The position numbers and the translations under genes are program-made. A stretch of DNA of 64,000 bases from Macrosoma leucophasiata (Eukaryota; Arthropoda; Insecta; Lepidoptera; Hedylidae). The stretch lies in the NCBI GenBank assembly GCA_036365455.1, contig JAWQUS010000017.1, positions 5,084,001 to 5,148,000 of the forward strand. The letters run 5' to 3'. This document shows positions 1 through 10,727 of this stretch, one piece after another (positions within the stretch are counted from its first letter, which is position 1; each line of letters starts with the position of its first letter). Below the pieces are notes generated by a model, which was not told where the DNA came from, searched no databases, and saw only the letters and a list, made by a program, of their open reading frames with translations.

Positions 1-175
1 GGGCTAATCTTGGGAACGGCTGGACCGATTTTGACGCGACTTTCACTGGCAGATAGCTGATGTGATAAGGAGTAACTTAGGCTACTTTTATACTAGCTGC
101 GCCCACGACTTCGTCCGGGTAGATACTGAACAATCATATTTTTTCTCACGTGGACGAAGTCGCGGGCACAGCTAG
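1..175 (+). mobile_element. Helitron-like element, 3' end (left-truncated by window)
   Basis: The segment ends in the sequence GCGGGCACAGCTAG followed by a T, the CTAG|T terminus expected of Helitrons, with a hairpin-forming GC motif (GACGAAGTCGCGGGC) just before it. The same block recurs at 2803-3010, 11991-12136 and 53996-54332. It is non-coding. Helitron assignment follows from the terminus pattern and family resemblance; no helicase or Rep domain is present. Confidence 0.7.
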
Positions 176-1083
176 TAATCTATATGCCTAAAGCCTATTT
201 TTATCGATTATATAACTTTTATAATCGCCACGCTTGGCATGCGGATTGGCGTTCAGCATTGCGCTAGTTTTATCGCGGGACGCTGCCTATCCCGCATTAG
301 AATGGTTTGACCGGTTTCGATTCGATTGTCTGAACGTCCGGTATCTTTATTAAATCTTGTTCTTGAGTATTTTAGTCATAGTAGAATCGGAAAATAAGAT
401 TGTTCAAAAGACAAAAGATGTGAGAACTTGCAAACTGGATTTACGCTAATTAAAGGACCCGAAGGCTCAACGTGGAATTCTAACTACTTCAAACCTAAGT
501 CTTACCACTTAATGAAGTCTTAGAACTTTCTAATTACCGTGCGAGTTAATACGTTATTTTAAGGCGTACATAAACTAGGGAGTTTATTTCATAATCGGTA
601 TGAAACATCTAAATTCATAGGAAGTCAATTCATTTTTTAATGATAGAGCATCTGAATCAGTGATGCAGCTCGACATGCACCACCACTTTACCTAATCTAT
701 CTGTCGTCCGTAAAAACGTAACTTCACCCCTGTAATCCCTGAAGGGGTAGGCAGAGGTAAATGCATGCATTCAAGCATACATGTAAACACCCACGATTCG
801 CCGGTTACGTTTTGGGCCATGTAACAGGTGGCGAGCCTATTGACATCTCCGGGCACATTACCAAACTTCGAGGTACTGGACAATTTCCAGAAAATGGAAA
901 ACTCCCAATATAACCAGAGATAAAGGACTTTTCGCCATTATCTCTGATAACCCACGACCCGGCAATCGAACCCTATCTGTCGCTAAATAATACTTCAGTC
1001 CTTCAGTTGTATTTTTTTTATTTTTAGCAATAGCACTTGCGAGTATATTCAGAAATTAGAAAATAACGGAAAGAAAGTTTTCT
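176..1083 (-). repeat. Left arm of a large inverted repeat
   Basis: About 0.9 kb that is the reverse complement of 1893-2802 with only scattered mismatches by eye (for example at 262, 289 and 370). The arm carries a 5'-truncated SINE A (707-973) and otherwise unrecognised AT-rich DNA. Its outer end sits directly against the HLE terminus at 175. Near-identity of the arms points to a recent duplication or ongoing conversion. Confidence 0.9.
707..973 (-). mobile_element. SINE A (tRNA-derived), 5'-truncated, left-arm copy
   Basis: Mirror image of the copy at 2002-2267 and flanked by the same 10 bp duplication, so it was inserted before the arm was duplicated. Visible parts are the B-box remnant (GGTTCGATTGCC read on the minus strand), the conserved body and the 3' end. 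The A-box half is missing. Confidence 0.75.
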
Positions 1084-1892
1084 GAAACTGTTCAAGTTTA
1101 ACTGTATTAGCCATATTATTGAATAACATCCACTGAACGCCTAGTGATGTGTTTCCTTTTCTATACAGTTTTTTGTTTACACACAATGTGACTGTACTTT
1201 GACATAAATTCGGTTAAAATGTGAACGTGTGTCCAGTTGGCGAAAACAAAATGGTATTTTATTTAAGTTTCACTATGTGGACACACGCAAAAATATTATC
1301 GTGTCCAGACGACGAAATAACAAGTCATTACAATTTCAAGTTTTAAAAACTGGACATACGTGTGTCCGGTCGTCCGTGTCGAGTGGACGAATAACCCAGA
1401 AAATGTAATAAAATAAAATAAGAGCACCACACGCCTCTTTCAAGGTTCCCGCCAAAACCATAACCGAAGGTTGACTCGTAGACAGATGACAGCTGACGTC
1501 ATGATTGACGTTAATTAACAATTTGACAACAAAAGGAAAAACATAAAAGTATCGGTACAGACTAAAGAGGTTCCCTTTTTATTTAAGTAAGTAATGTAGG
1601 TAACGTTTATTCGTTCGAAGCCGGGGCGGACTGTTAGTAATCTTTAAACATGTAGGTCTATTAATGTTTTGTTTGTTTCTTAAAAGCTCCGAAATGTATT
1701 AGGGATCATTTTGAAATTTTTACACAACTTTGATGAGTGTTTTATTTATGTATTATTAAAATCAGGATATCAGATCGGGCTCAATAGACGACACAACGAA
1801 GGACGTTGCGGATTACTAGAAGTGTTTTTTTATGCGGATTACACTGTTCTCAAACTCACATACCGTTTGCATGCACGGTCCTTACCCTTAGT
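1084..1892. other. Spacer between inverted arms
   Basis: About 0.8 kb of AT-rich DNA. Positions 1085-1143 are the reverse complement of 3425-3484, so the same unique sequence flanks the arm inside and outside the palindrome. A dispersed repeat lies at 1227-1400, and 1400-1465 is a reverse-complement relative of 16965-17030. Short reading frames here have no recognisable product. Confidence 0.6.
1227..1400 (+). repeat. Dispersed ~175 bp repeat, copy 1
   Basis: Matches 4585-4755 with few differences. It carries inverted TGTGTCC/GGACACA-type motifs spread through it, which could fold, as in a non-autonomous DNA element. Family not recognised. Confidence 0.6.
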
Positions 1893-2802
1893 AAAACTTT
1901 CTTTCCGTTATTTTCTAATTTCTGAATATACTCGCAAGTGCTATTGCTAAAAATAAAAAAAATACAACTGAAGGACTGAAGTATTATTTAGCGACAGATA
2001 GGGTTCGATTGCCGGGTCGTGGGTTATCAGAGATAATGGCGAAAAGTCCTTTATCTCTGGTTATATTGGGAGTTTTCCATTTTCTGGAAATTGTCCAGTA
2101 CCTCGAAGTTTGGTAATGTGCCCGGAGATGTCAATAGGCTCGCCACCTGTTACATGGCCCAAAATGTAACCGGCGAATCGTGGGTGTTTACATGTATGCT
2201 TGAATGCATGCATTTACCTCTGCCTACCCCTTCAGGGATTACAGGGGTGAAGTTACGTTTTTACGGACGACAGATAGATTAGGTAAAGTGGTGGTGCATG
2301 TCGAGCTGCATCACTGATTCAGATGCTCTATCATTAAAAAATGAATTGACTTCCTATGAATTTAGATGTTTCATACCGATTATGAAATAAACTTCCTAGT
2401 TTATGTACGCCTTAAAATAACGTATTAACTCGCACGGTAATTAGAAAGTTCTAAGACTTCATTAAGTGGTAAGACTTAGGTTTGAAGTAGTTAGAATTCC
2501 ACGTTGAGCCTTCGGGTCCTTTAATTAGCGTAAATCCAGTTTGCAAGTTCTCACATCTTTTGTCTTTTGAACAATCTTATTTTCCGATTCTACTATGACT
2601 AAAATACTGAAGAACAAGATTTAATAAAGATACCGGACGTTCAGACAATCGAATCGAAACCGGTCAAACCATTCTAATGCGGGATAGGCTGCGTCCCGCG
2701 ATAAAACTAGCGCAATGGTGAACGCCAATCCGCATGCCAAGCGTGGCGATTATAAAAGTTATATAATCGATAAAAATAAAATGGCTTTAGGCATATAGAT
2801 TA
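1893..2802 (+). repeat. Right arm of a large inverted repeat
   Basis: Reverse complement of 176-1083. It starts at CTTTCTTTCCG and ends at GGCATATAGATTA, immediately before HLE sequence at 2803. Part of its right half (the GCCACGC...TCGCGGGAC region, read in reverse) has a diverged relative at about 46310-46365, so the arm is itself built from dispersed repeats. Confidence 0.9.
2002..2267 (+). mobile_element. SINE A (tRNA-derived), 5'-truncated, right-arm copy
   Basis: Flanked by a perfect 10 bp target duplication CGACAGATAG (1992-2001 and 2268-2277). It starts inside the B box (GGTTCGATTGCC) and runs to the conserved 3' end near GGGATTACAGGGGTGAAG. Truncation plus the duplication fits a 5'-incomplete reverse-transcription insertion. 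Confidence 0.85.
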
Positions 2803-3233
2803 CAATTTTTGTCTGTCTGTCTGTCTGTTTGGCGCGGGCTAATCTTGGGAACGGCTGGACCGATTTTGACGGGACTTTCACTGGCAGATAGCTGATGTGA
2901 TAAGGAGTAACATAGGCTACTTTTATACTAGCTGCGCCCACGACTTCGTCCGGGTAGATACTGAACAATCATATTTTTTCTCACGTGGACGAAGTCGCGG
3001 GCACAGCTAGTATAAAAGTAGCCTAAGTTACTCCTTATCACAGCTATCTGCCAGTGAAAGTCCCGTCAAAATCGGTCCCGCCGTTCCCAATATTAGCCCC
3101 GCCAAACAGACAGACAGACAGACAAAAATTGTAAAAAATGTGGTTTTGTTATATGTACCGTGTATACATATGCATTTAGTAAAAAGCGGTTATTTTAATA
3201 TTATAAACAGACACTCCAATTTTATTTATATGT
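2803..3233. mobile_element. Fold-back Helitron-like element
   Basis: A plus-strand HLE (2803-3010) runs to its CTAG end and is followed at once by the reverse complement of the same element, out to the family's 5' end (ACACTCCAATTTTAT, about 3214-3230). The GTCTGTCTGTCT tract at 2810-2828 pairs with GACAGACAGACA at 3107-3122. Two copies therefore meet 3' end to 3' end. Confidence 0.75.
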
Positions 3234-4387
3234 ATGGATGTAATCCGGTACTACCTAATCCCTCCACCCTGAGCTCTGTCATAGGTGCTCTAACACTAGG
3301 AAATCTTGACTTTTATCGAATATTCTATGTTTAAGTGATTTAATAAAACGTACCAACACGTAGTCTCATTAGAAACTTCTAGGGATTCATTACGTGGTGA
3401 AAATTAAATTTAACAAAGTGTTGTAGGCGTTCAGTGGATGTTATTCAATAATATGGCTAATACAGTTAAACTTGAACAGTTTCAGCATGTAGATTGCATC
3501 GGTATTCTCGTTTTTGCCCATCACAACATGAGAGAAATTGTTGCCCATTCAAAGAGATTCTTCTGTGATGATTTAAAACATGCGTTAGAAAATCCCATCA
3601 ACTATTCACGATTCATGTCGATATCGGGCGTACAAAATATCATACAAACATTATTCCTACCATTTATGCTCTGCTTCCCAATAAAAAAATGGAAACTTAT
3701 AAAACGTTATTTTGTTTAATTACAAGCCAAATACCGCAGTAGCACCCAGAAACTAATACATGGTTGTGATTTTAAAAAGCACCTTAAACAGGCTTTGCGA
3801 CATGAATTTAGTCTTGGTAAAATGATTGTTATACCTACTATAATTATTACTGAAATTCTATGTAAAAGTGACAAGTATTGATGTTACAGAGTTAAGTATA
3901 ATCATTATTTTTTGTAAAATTATACATTTTAGAATTGTGATGCCATAATTACGCTCTATTGATCATTTTTGTGACATTTGATTTCATTATTTTATGCCGC
4001 ATGTAGCTCCGAGTACAATTCTCGTTCAAACTTCATTGCAACTACATTTAGTAAACAAACAAACAAGCTTTGCAAGTTTGTATAGAAAAGGAGTGTATCT
4101 TTCAAGGGCAAAATTTCTTTGGCTTTGATAATAAATACAGAAATTTAATTTCTACCTTAAATTATGCGTTCGTATTTACCTACTTCATTTTTTGTGATAT
4201 TTGAAGTAATGATGGTAAATTATTGTGTATATTTAGAGAAAATTGGCTATTTTCACTCTTTTCCTATAGGTAGTCAAACCGTGTCTTTATATTAAGAAAT
4301 TATACTTAAATTTGATTGTTAATATAACACATATTTGTTTTATTTTAAAAATTTAAAAAGCATGAAATATGAGTCAGTTTATTTTCA
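3234..4387. other. AT-rich DNA, nothing recognised
   Basis: No element signature apart from 3425-3484, which repeats 1085-1143 in reverse. A 93-codon frame at 3438-3719 has no recognisable domain, no clear promoter or splice context, and base composition like its surroundings. I do not call it a gene. Confidence 0.5.
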
Positions 4388-4530
4388 TTATTTAGTAATA
4401 AATTTTGCTCGCGACTTCGTCAACTTAACTTTACTGTTAAGGTTCATACAAATCCATCCAGTAGTTTTTCCTTGAAAGAGTATAAACATCCATACTCACA
4501 AACTTTAGCATTTAGAATATTAGGTAGGAC
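4388..4530 (-). mobile_element. Helitron-like element fragment
   Basis: Read on the minus strand it begins with AATATTCTAAATGCTAAAG and a GTTTGTGAGTATGG block and ends in GACGAAGTCGCGAGCAAAATT, close to a common lepidopteran HLE. The terminal CTAG is no longer intact, so this is an old copy. Confidence 0.5.
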
Positions 4531-4584
4531 GTAATAAACGAGGAGTTTATGCACATGACTGTACCTTTTTTGCAAAAAAAAGTG

Positions 4585-4755
4585 ATAGTGTCCAGTTGCT
4601 GAAAACATAAAAGTGATTTTATTTAAGTTTCACCATGTGGACACACACAAAAATATTATCGTGTCCAGACGACGAAATAACAAGTCATTACAATTTCAAG
4701 TTTAACCAACTCGACACTTGTGTGTCCGTTCGTCCGTGTCGAGTTGACGAATAAC
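4585..4755 (+). repeat. Dispersed ~175 bp repeat, copy 2
   Basis: Matches 1227-1400 from GTGTCCAGTTG to GACGAATAACCC. It lies directly upstream of the 0.3 kb repeat at 4775-5075. Confidence 0.6.
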
Positions 4756-4774
4756 CCTATTATTTTTGAGTTAT

Positions 4775-5075
4775 ATCACATAAAGTTGGTGGCATTTTGT
4801 TTAATATAGGTTTATTACAGTGTCCGTGTATAGTGAAATAAAATAACAATGCGAAAACACGGCTTTTCAGGTTGCCTCCAAAACTTCATTGTAAATCTTC
4901 TGGTAAAATAGCCATCGCTTTACTCGAATTGCTGACTGTGACTCACTTGACTGACATAATAAATAATTAACTGACTGACTGATTAACTTTAAGGCTATTG
5001 TTATACGAATACGAAACATCGTTTTACTCTGGCAATATGCGTACCAGGGATGCCAATTTAAATTGAAAAAAAAAA
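4775..5075 (+). repeat. Dispersed ~300 bp repeat (R3), copy 1
   Basis: Three clear copies in the window: here, 17040-17333 and 50437-50750. Each starts near AAAGTTGGTGGCATTTTG, contains an AACACGGC...TTTCAGGTTGCCTCC region and a GACTGACTGA tract, and ends in poly-A after GCGATGCCA-like sequence. The A-rich end suggests a retroposed sequence; no coding capacity is seen. Confidence 0.65.
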
Positions 5076-5793
5076 ACGTTCGGAGACATGCAACAGCAAA
5101 AACATAAACCAAGTTTCAATATTTGAATGTGAAGATCTATTTAAAAAACGGAAAGAAAAAATTGACTTCCGGACTTTCAGGAGGACCTATTTGTTACAGC
5201 CATATATATAGCTTGTGTACAAATTTTCATCTAAATGCGTCCAGTCGCTTTAGCGTGATTATGCAATACACAAACAAAGAAACATCCATGCCTTCACATT
5301 TATAACAATTACTTAGTAGTAAGAGACAGCTCGAGGATCGGACATCACCAGCTACCTAGTTATCCCGAGCAATTCGATTATCTCCCCAATCCTACAAATG
5401 TAATAAAACATTAATCTGTTGGGAGTTATAACACTTAGCAGTATCTCACCTTTAACAAACTCTGAGGGAAGTAAGCGAAAGTTGTAATTAACTTCTATAA
5501 CAACCAAGTCTTTCTAAAGTCACTGAAACTGACGGAATAAGTTGGTAGCTGTTGTCGTATATGTATATTTAAACAGAAATGTAATGTCGTTTAAATAATT
5601 ATCTCGGCGCACCTTTTTTAGGGTTCCCTAGTCACGAAAGGATCATGGCAAGATTTGTTCATAAAAAATGAAGAAAAAAGGTGCACGGCAACACCGCTCT
5701 GAAATATTATCTAGTGAAGGTAAGGAATTTTTGCCCAGCAGTGGGACAGTTAAAGCTATATTAAAAAACTACTCTATTGCAATTCATATTCAT
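5076..5793. other. AT-rich DNA with retroelement tail remnants
   Basis: A TTTTTTAGGGTTCCCTAG motif at about 5615 is a relic of the element at 29949-30608. At 5731-5748 there is a TTTGCCCAGCAGTGGGAC tail typical of lepidopteran LINE/SINE 3' ends. Otherwise nothing is recognised. Confidence 0.4.
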
Positions 5794-7069
5794 GGTTGGG
5801 GAAAAAGTTTCTTCGCATTTTTTAAAGATAATTCAAATCTCTTTTTAATATAGTTTATTTAAATTTAACTAAAGTATGTATAAACCATTTTGTTCGATAA
5901 CCTTTTGCCATCTTGTAGGTAGGGATATGATCCCATTGCTATAAAAATTTTGGGACTTCTCATCAAAATACCGCGACAAGTGGATTTGGCAGTCCTCTCG
6001 TGATGAACCTAAAATTGCATAAAGAATTCTGAAGAGACCTAAACAGGTGGAAATCTGAAGGTGCAAGGTTAGGACTATACGGCGGATGCATTAACACCTC
6101 CCAGCCAAACTCTCTTAATTTTTGCTGAGTGGCTATAGATGAGTGAGGTCTAGCGTTATCATGATGAAACACCACACCCCTTCTGTTGATCAATTCCGGC
6201 CGCTTTCTCTCAACTTCTTGCTTTAATCTCATCAGTCGTTCGCAGTAGAGTTCAGAATCGATAGTCCTGCTTGGTGGTAATAGCTCATAATGAATAATGC
6301 CCTTCCAATCCCACCACACACACAACATCACCTTATTGCGAGTTAACCCGGGTTTCGCCACAGACTGTGAAGCCTGACCGGCCTTTGACCACGACCTTTT
6401 TCGCACGTTCTTGTAGTACGTGATCCACTTTTCATCACCAGTTATCAGGTTCTTCAAAAATGATTCGGTTTCATTACGTCGTAATAAAGAATCACAAATG
6501 AGTACACGGTTCATTAGGTTTCTTTCAGTGAGCTCGTGAGGTACCCAAATATCGAGCTTTTTTTGTACCCAGCTTTTTTCAAATGCGCCAAAACTGTTTT
6601 GTGATCAATTCTCAGTTCTTCAGCTACGTCGTAACTACTGATATGTCGGTCTTGCTCAACTTTTTCAAAAATGGCATCCATTTTATCCGTAATAGGGCGA
6701 CCAGAGCGAGGTGCATCTTTGACATCAAAATTTCCGGATTGAAAACGCTTAAACCAAATTTGTGCTACTCTCACAGACACTGCACTAGGTCCATAAACAT
6801 CGCAATTTTTTTTTGTGGCTTCCGTTGCATTTTTACTTTTTTTGTAGTAAAATTTTAAAATGTATCGAATTTCTTCATTAGATTCACTCATCTTGACAGT
6901 ACGAAAAACAAATGAAAATCACACATTTTCCTAATTTGAATTTGGAATTATGTTCTTTAAAATTTTAACTTTGAATGATACCAAAACCAGCCAGATAGAA
7001 ATACTACAGCCAAAGAGATTTTATTACAAGTTCATACATACTATAATGCGAAAAGACTTTTCCCCAACC
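5794..7069 (-). mobile_element. mariner transposon, copy 1
   Basis: Both terminal inverted repeats are visible: GGTTGGGGAAAAAGTTTC at the left and GACTTTTCCCCAACC at the right, the outermost 8 bp being perfect. The length (1276 bp) is normal for mariner. TA follows the right end; the base pair before the left end reads AT, so the TA duplication is degenerate. The transposase inside is broken (see 5869-6891). Confidence 0.85.
5869..6891 (-). pseudogene. mariner transposase, frameshifted
   Basis: Encodes a mariner-family DD34D transposase, which would cut and paste the element at TA sites, but in at least three frames. The first 125 codons (6891-6514) give the N-terminal helix-turn-helix region (SVRVAQIWFKRFQSGNF, then SGRPITDK). 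A frameshift lies in the KKAGYKK...WVPHELTERN linker near 6545. The second part (6514 to about 6000) carries the catalytic residues: ITGDEKW, VFHHDNARPH and APSDFHLF. A second frameshift near 6000 moves the C-terminal SRYFDEKSQNFYSNG segment to another frame, stopping at 5869. Intact family members are about 340-350 residues; this one cannot make a full protein without repair. It is closely related to the copy at 10906-11930. Confidence 0.9.
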
Positions 7070-7420
7070 TATTATATACACCAACCCGCCAGACATTCAC
7101 TTATAATTACGTTACGCAAATTGGTGATGCAATCATTCCACTTCATGCGATGGTCCCGGAATAGTATTGTATTACAAATAAGTTCTACTACAAAATCAAA
7201 AGCGCGAAGTATTCGCTTTATATAACTAATAACAACACCATTAAAATCATTCCTTTTATAACCAACCTAATGGATGCCAGCTATAGTCTTTCATCACATC
7301 CTATTGCACAAAATAACTCAATTAGGAAAGCTTTCACCATTGCTTACGTAATAATGGCGTATCTTAAATACGCTAAGGTTCGGTTGCATCAAAATATTTG
7401 TTAAAGTTAATGTAAAACCA
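7070..7420. other. Nothing recognised
   Basis: AT-rich DNA between mariner copy 1 and the 5S-derived SINE; no repeat or coding signal noticed. Confidence 0.4.
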
Positions 7421-7737
7421 TGCGCGCATGGCTCCGCGGCTGGTGTATATCGGAAGCGACTCGGCTAAGTGACACGGGCGCGGTCGTGTGTGTGATGGGT
7501 GATCGATAGTGGCAAAATTAAATGCGCGTTTCCGTGCTTCGGAGGACACGTTAAGCCGTCAGTCCCGGTTGCTATCGATAGATAGCAGACGTTAAACCTC
7601 GTCGGAGGCCTTATGGGCGGTTTGAAATTGGACAACGGATTGACCACTAACCCTTATCTCCACCAACCCGCATTGGAGCAGCGTGGTGGAGTAAGTTCTA
7701 GGCCTCCTCCCAAGAAGGGGAGAGACTCGTGCCCAGA
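7421..7737 (+). mobile_element. 5S rRNA-derived SINE, copy 1
   Basis: The head (about 7425-7530) has the 5S internal promoter layout: CGGCTAAGTG where 5S has AGTTAAGC (box A), GGGCGCGGTC (intermediate element) and TGATGGGTGATC where 5S has GGATGGGTGACC (box C). The body contains CCGTGCTTCGGAGGACACG and CTTATGGGCGGTTTGAAA. It stops at GACTCGTGCCCAG without the trinucleotide tail seen in other copies. Confidence 0.8.
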
Positions 7738-8121
7738 ATAAAAATATCGTGTGTTTTCGACAATACAAAGAATTTATTACAACTACTTAACAAACATCAA
7801 GTGAATCATTTACATACATACTTCCTTACAATATTATACTTTAATTATTATGTTTATTAAATTGAATAATCGCTTTCCGTAAACATTACTCGATGAACTT
7901 AAAAAAGAATAATGAAGTTTTTGTGGCTAAACTTAATACCAGTAATCTTTCAAAGATTCAACTTTCCCTTAAAATATTAAGGTGTAAAACTTTTCCTTCG
8001 CAATTCTTCATTTAAATTTATTTGAAGAGTAAAAGTAATTTTGTAAAGAATTATTTCCCAGATTAAAGACCTGTTCACGGTGAAAACTGCGGTCTGTTTA
8101 CCAATGGACCATTATATATTC
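7738..8121. other. Nothing recognised
   Basis: AT-rich DNA without visible repeat structure or coding potential. Confidence 0.4.
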
Positions 8122-8455
8122 CACTGGTGGTAGAGCTCAAGTGACAGAGCTCGCGGGCGTAGGCACCACCGCATTACCTTATATACCTGCCGCTATGCCC
8201 ACGAGCTCCATCACTGGAGCTCTGCCACCAGTAATATGGGGAGGCTTTGGTCCAGCAGCGGACATCTTTCGGATGAAACCCTAAACAGAAGAATGTACGG
8301 CCGCGTAATAGCTATCACATAGACAACTTAGATCTTAGGAGTGATAACGCATCTGCGTTTTGACCTCCGGTTTTTGTGTAGAAATCTGTGTTGCTGCAGT
8401 TAACACTTAACATAAATGTGAGCTGAATGCTCCTTTGCCATTTTCCTTACAAAAA
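8122..8455 (+). repeat. Repeat B, rearranged, with RTE tail inside
   Basis: The 5' part of repeat B (8122 onward, ACTGGTGGTAGAGCTC) folds back on an inverted piece of itself ending at 8228 (GAGCTCTGCCACCAGT). Then comes a short RTE-like 3' end (8237-8275, GTCCAGCAGCGGACATCTTT), and repeat B resumes at about 8290 down to an A-rich end near 8455. At least two rearrangements or insertions are needed to explain it. Confidence 0.6.
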
Positions 8456-8957
8456 AAGGGTAGACGAATAAGGTATATTCGCTGAAAGGCGCTGTCTATT
8501 GAAAATACCTTTATATACTTACGTGATGTTTTCTTCGAAATTAAATTTGATTTCTTTTTCGGTTGAATCAAATGGTAAAAGCAAGTAGATTTGTGAACGG
8601 TGTTTATCCGAATTGCTTTTTTACGAACTACAAATATTATAGATCTCTGTGTTCTACTGTGTTTTCATAATACCGATCAAAGATATTATTTCAGCCTCAC
8701 ATATTACAAGATTAAAAATACACTGCGTGTTTGGAAGAATATCTGAAACCTTTGATATCAAAATCTGTTAAGGAAATGTATCAATAACAATCTCAGAAAT
8801 AGTTTCTCACTTACTTTGATAAAACGGTATTTCATGTATTAATCGAATACTTTACGAGATAAGCTTATAACAAGATTCTGACTTGATCTAATCCGAAAAT
8901 ACACTAAACATTTTGCTATGTTTTCTATTATTTTGTTATTAAGCGGCAAACAAGCGA

Positions 8958-9182
8958 GCGCAGGCATCACAGCACCTTATCTACTAAATGGTAGTATTCA
9001 GCACTATCGTGTTCCGTTCAGGTGGTAATATCCGGCACAGAGGCATAATACCTAAGGCCTCAGGAGTGGCAACGCATCTACATTGAAATCTCGGGTCTCA
9101 TGGAGGTGTTTATAGCCTACAATATTACTTACCAGCAATGTAAACTGTATGTTTGTTTGCTACTTTATGACACAAAAAAATA
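8958..9182 (+). repeat. Repeat B fragment
   Basis: Diverged copy recognisable from TTCAGCACTATCGTGTTCCG, GGCACAGAGGCATAA and CCTCAGGAGTGGCAACGC, ending in CAAAAAAA. The 5' boundary is unclear. Confidence 0.6.
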
Positions 9183-9552
9183 TCTAAGAAATATCTTATG
9201 CTCCAACGCTTCATAAAATTTACTTTCCTTCCCTAAATCATAATTATGATTACTTACTAACTCCTACTAAAAATTACGAAAAGCGTGGTTTCACTTTTCT
9301 AAACTGGCAACAAAATCAACAAATTAACCCTAACAAGCTCTGATATTTGCCGATCTCGGCTAACTTTTGAACATTTAATAGCCGGTTAACTTCGGCTAAT
9401 GAGCTTTCTCTTTCGATGACGTTGTTTATAGATTGGTTATTTATTACTATTTTTTGACTACGTTTTATGACTACGGCAGTGGGATACATTTTTGTAACAA
9501 AAAATAATTGTGTCTTGAAATTGGAGAAACACATTCAAAACTTTTTTGTTGT

Positions 9553-9778
9553 GAAGGTGGTAACCAAGTGTGCAGTTCACATTGATGTTAAGTGATGACT
9601 GCAGCCTATAGACACCCACACAAAGACCCGAGGTCAAAATGCAGATGCGTTACCACCCCTGAGACCTTAGTTGTTATGGCTCTGTGATAGTTATTACGGG
9701 GCCATACATTGCCATCTAACCGGAACACGATAGCGCTGAACACTACCATTTAGCGGCAGATAAATTAGGTAACGGGGC
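9553..9778 (-). repeat. Repeat B fragment
   Basis: Inverted copy: the 3' half (CAGTTCACATTGATGTTAAG on the plus strand) lies at the left and the GCCGCTAAATGG region at the right. The 5' 60 bp is missing. Confidence 0.6.
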
Positions 9779-10647
9779 GTCCATAAATTACGTGAGATGT
9801 TTAAGGGGGTCTCAGAAAATATCACGCAATTTTTTTTCTGATTGAAACAAAAAAATAAGCTATTAGCAATATTAATTACTAGTCTTAACTAGTTGTAAAT
9901 AAAAGTACGAAGCATACTTATTTTTTCTTTTTCAATAAAAGTCTAACGCGTTTACATACTTACATTTTGAAAAATCTCACGTGAGATTGAAAACTAAATA
10001 ATGTAATATTAATAAATTAAAGTTAGACTACAAAAGAAAACAAACAAGACGAATATTTTAACATAAGTATATATTCAAAAAAATTTAATCCAACGAACCA
10101 CCCCTGGACGTTCCCGGAGCAAAGGAGCCCGAAATACTGGCTTTGCCTCTTTGAATTGCAATGGCCAGTCTCTGCATCAAGAAAAAAAAAAATTTTTTAC
10201 TATAATCCTTTGTGACAATCGCCATCACAATAATCATAGTTAACTATCAGTTTTATTTAGTCCTCTTGTCAAGTCCATCTTCGATGTATTTTTACAAAAC
10301 AGCTAGCTAAGCGAAGTAAAATCAAACAATAAAGTTTCTGGCAACAACAAGCCGCGTTCATTTGTATTTTGCCTTTCCCCTAAATTGGTGAAACTTAGCA
10401 TTTAACTGTTTCATTCATTAAAGCAAATGTAAAATGTATTTCGTAAATTCTTAAACCGCAATCCGCATAGCAAGAGAGAGAGCATAATGGAGTGATATGA
10501 ATATAATATTTTATGCTGCCATAAACACGATAAGCCCCAAGAGGCTTTCGAGATATGTGAAGTTTAATTTGAAACGACAGTTGGCGATTGGTTTATGCGA
10601 TATCCATGCTTGACTTCTTATTAATACTACATACTACAATACTGCAT
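9779..10647. other. AT-rich DNA with a possible transposon end
   Basis: GGGGCGTCCATAAATTACG at 9776-9794 resembles the terminal sequence of a common lepidopteran non-autonomous DNA element, and AAATCTCACGTGAGATT at 9971-9987 is a short palindrome that could belong to it. No matching opposite terminus was found. The rest is featureless. Confidence 0.3.
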
Positions 10648-10727
10648 ACTGCAAATAAATAAAATTGGAGTGTCTGTTTGTATTAAAAAAAATAACCGCT
10701 TTTTACTAAATGCATATGTGTGTAATA

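Noticed and set aside
3438..3719. 93-codon plus-strand frame
   Set aside because: No recognisable domain, no splice or promoter context, and part of it lies in DNA repeated in reverse at 1085-1143.
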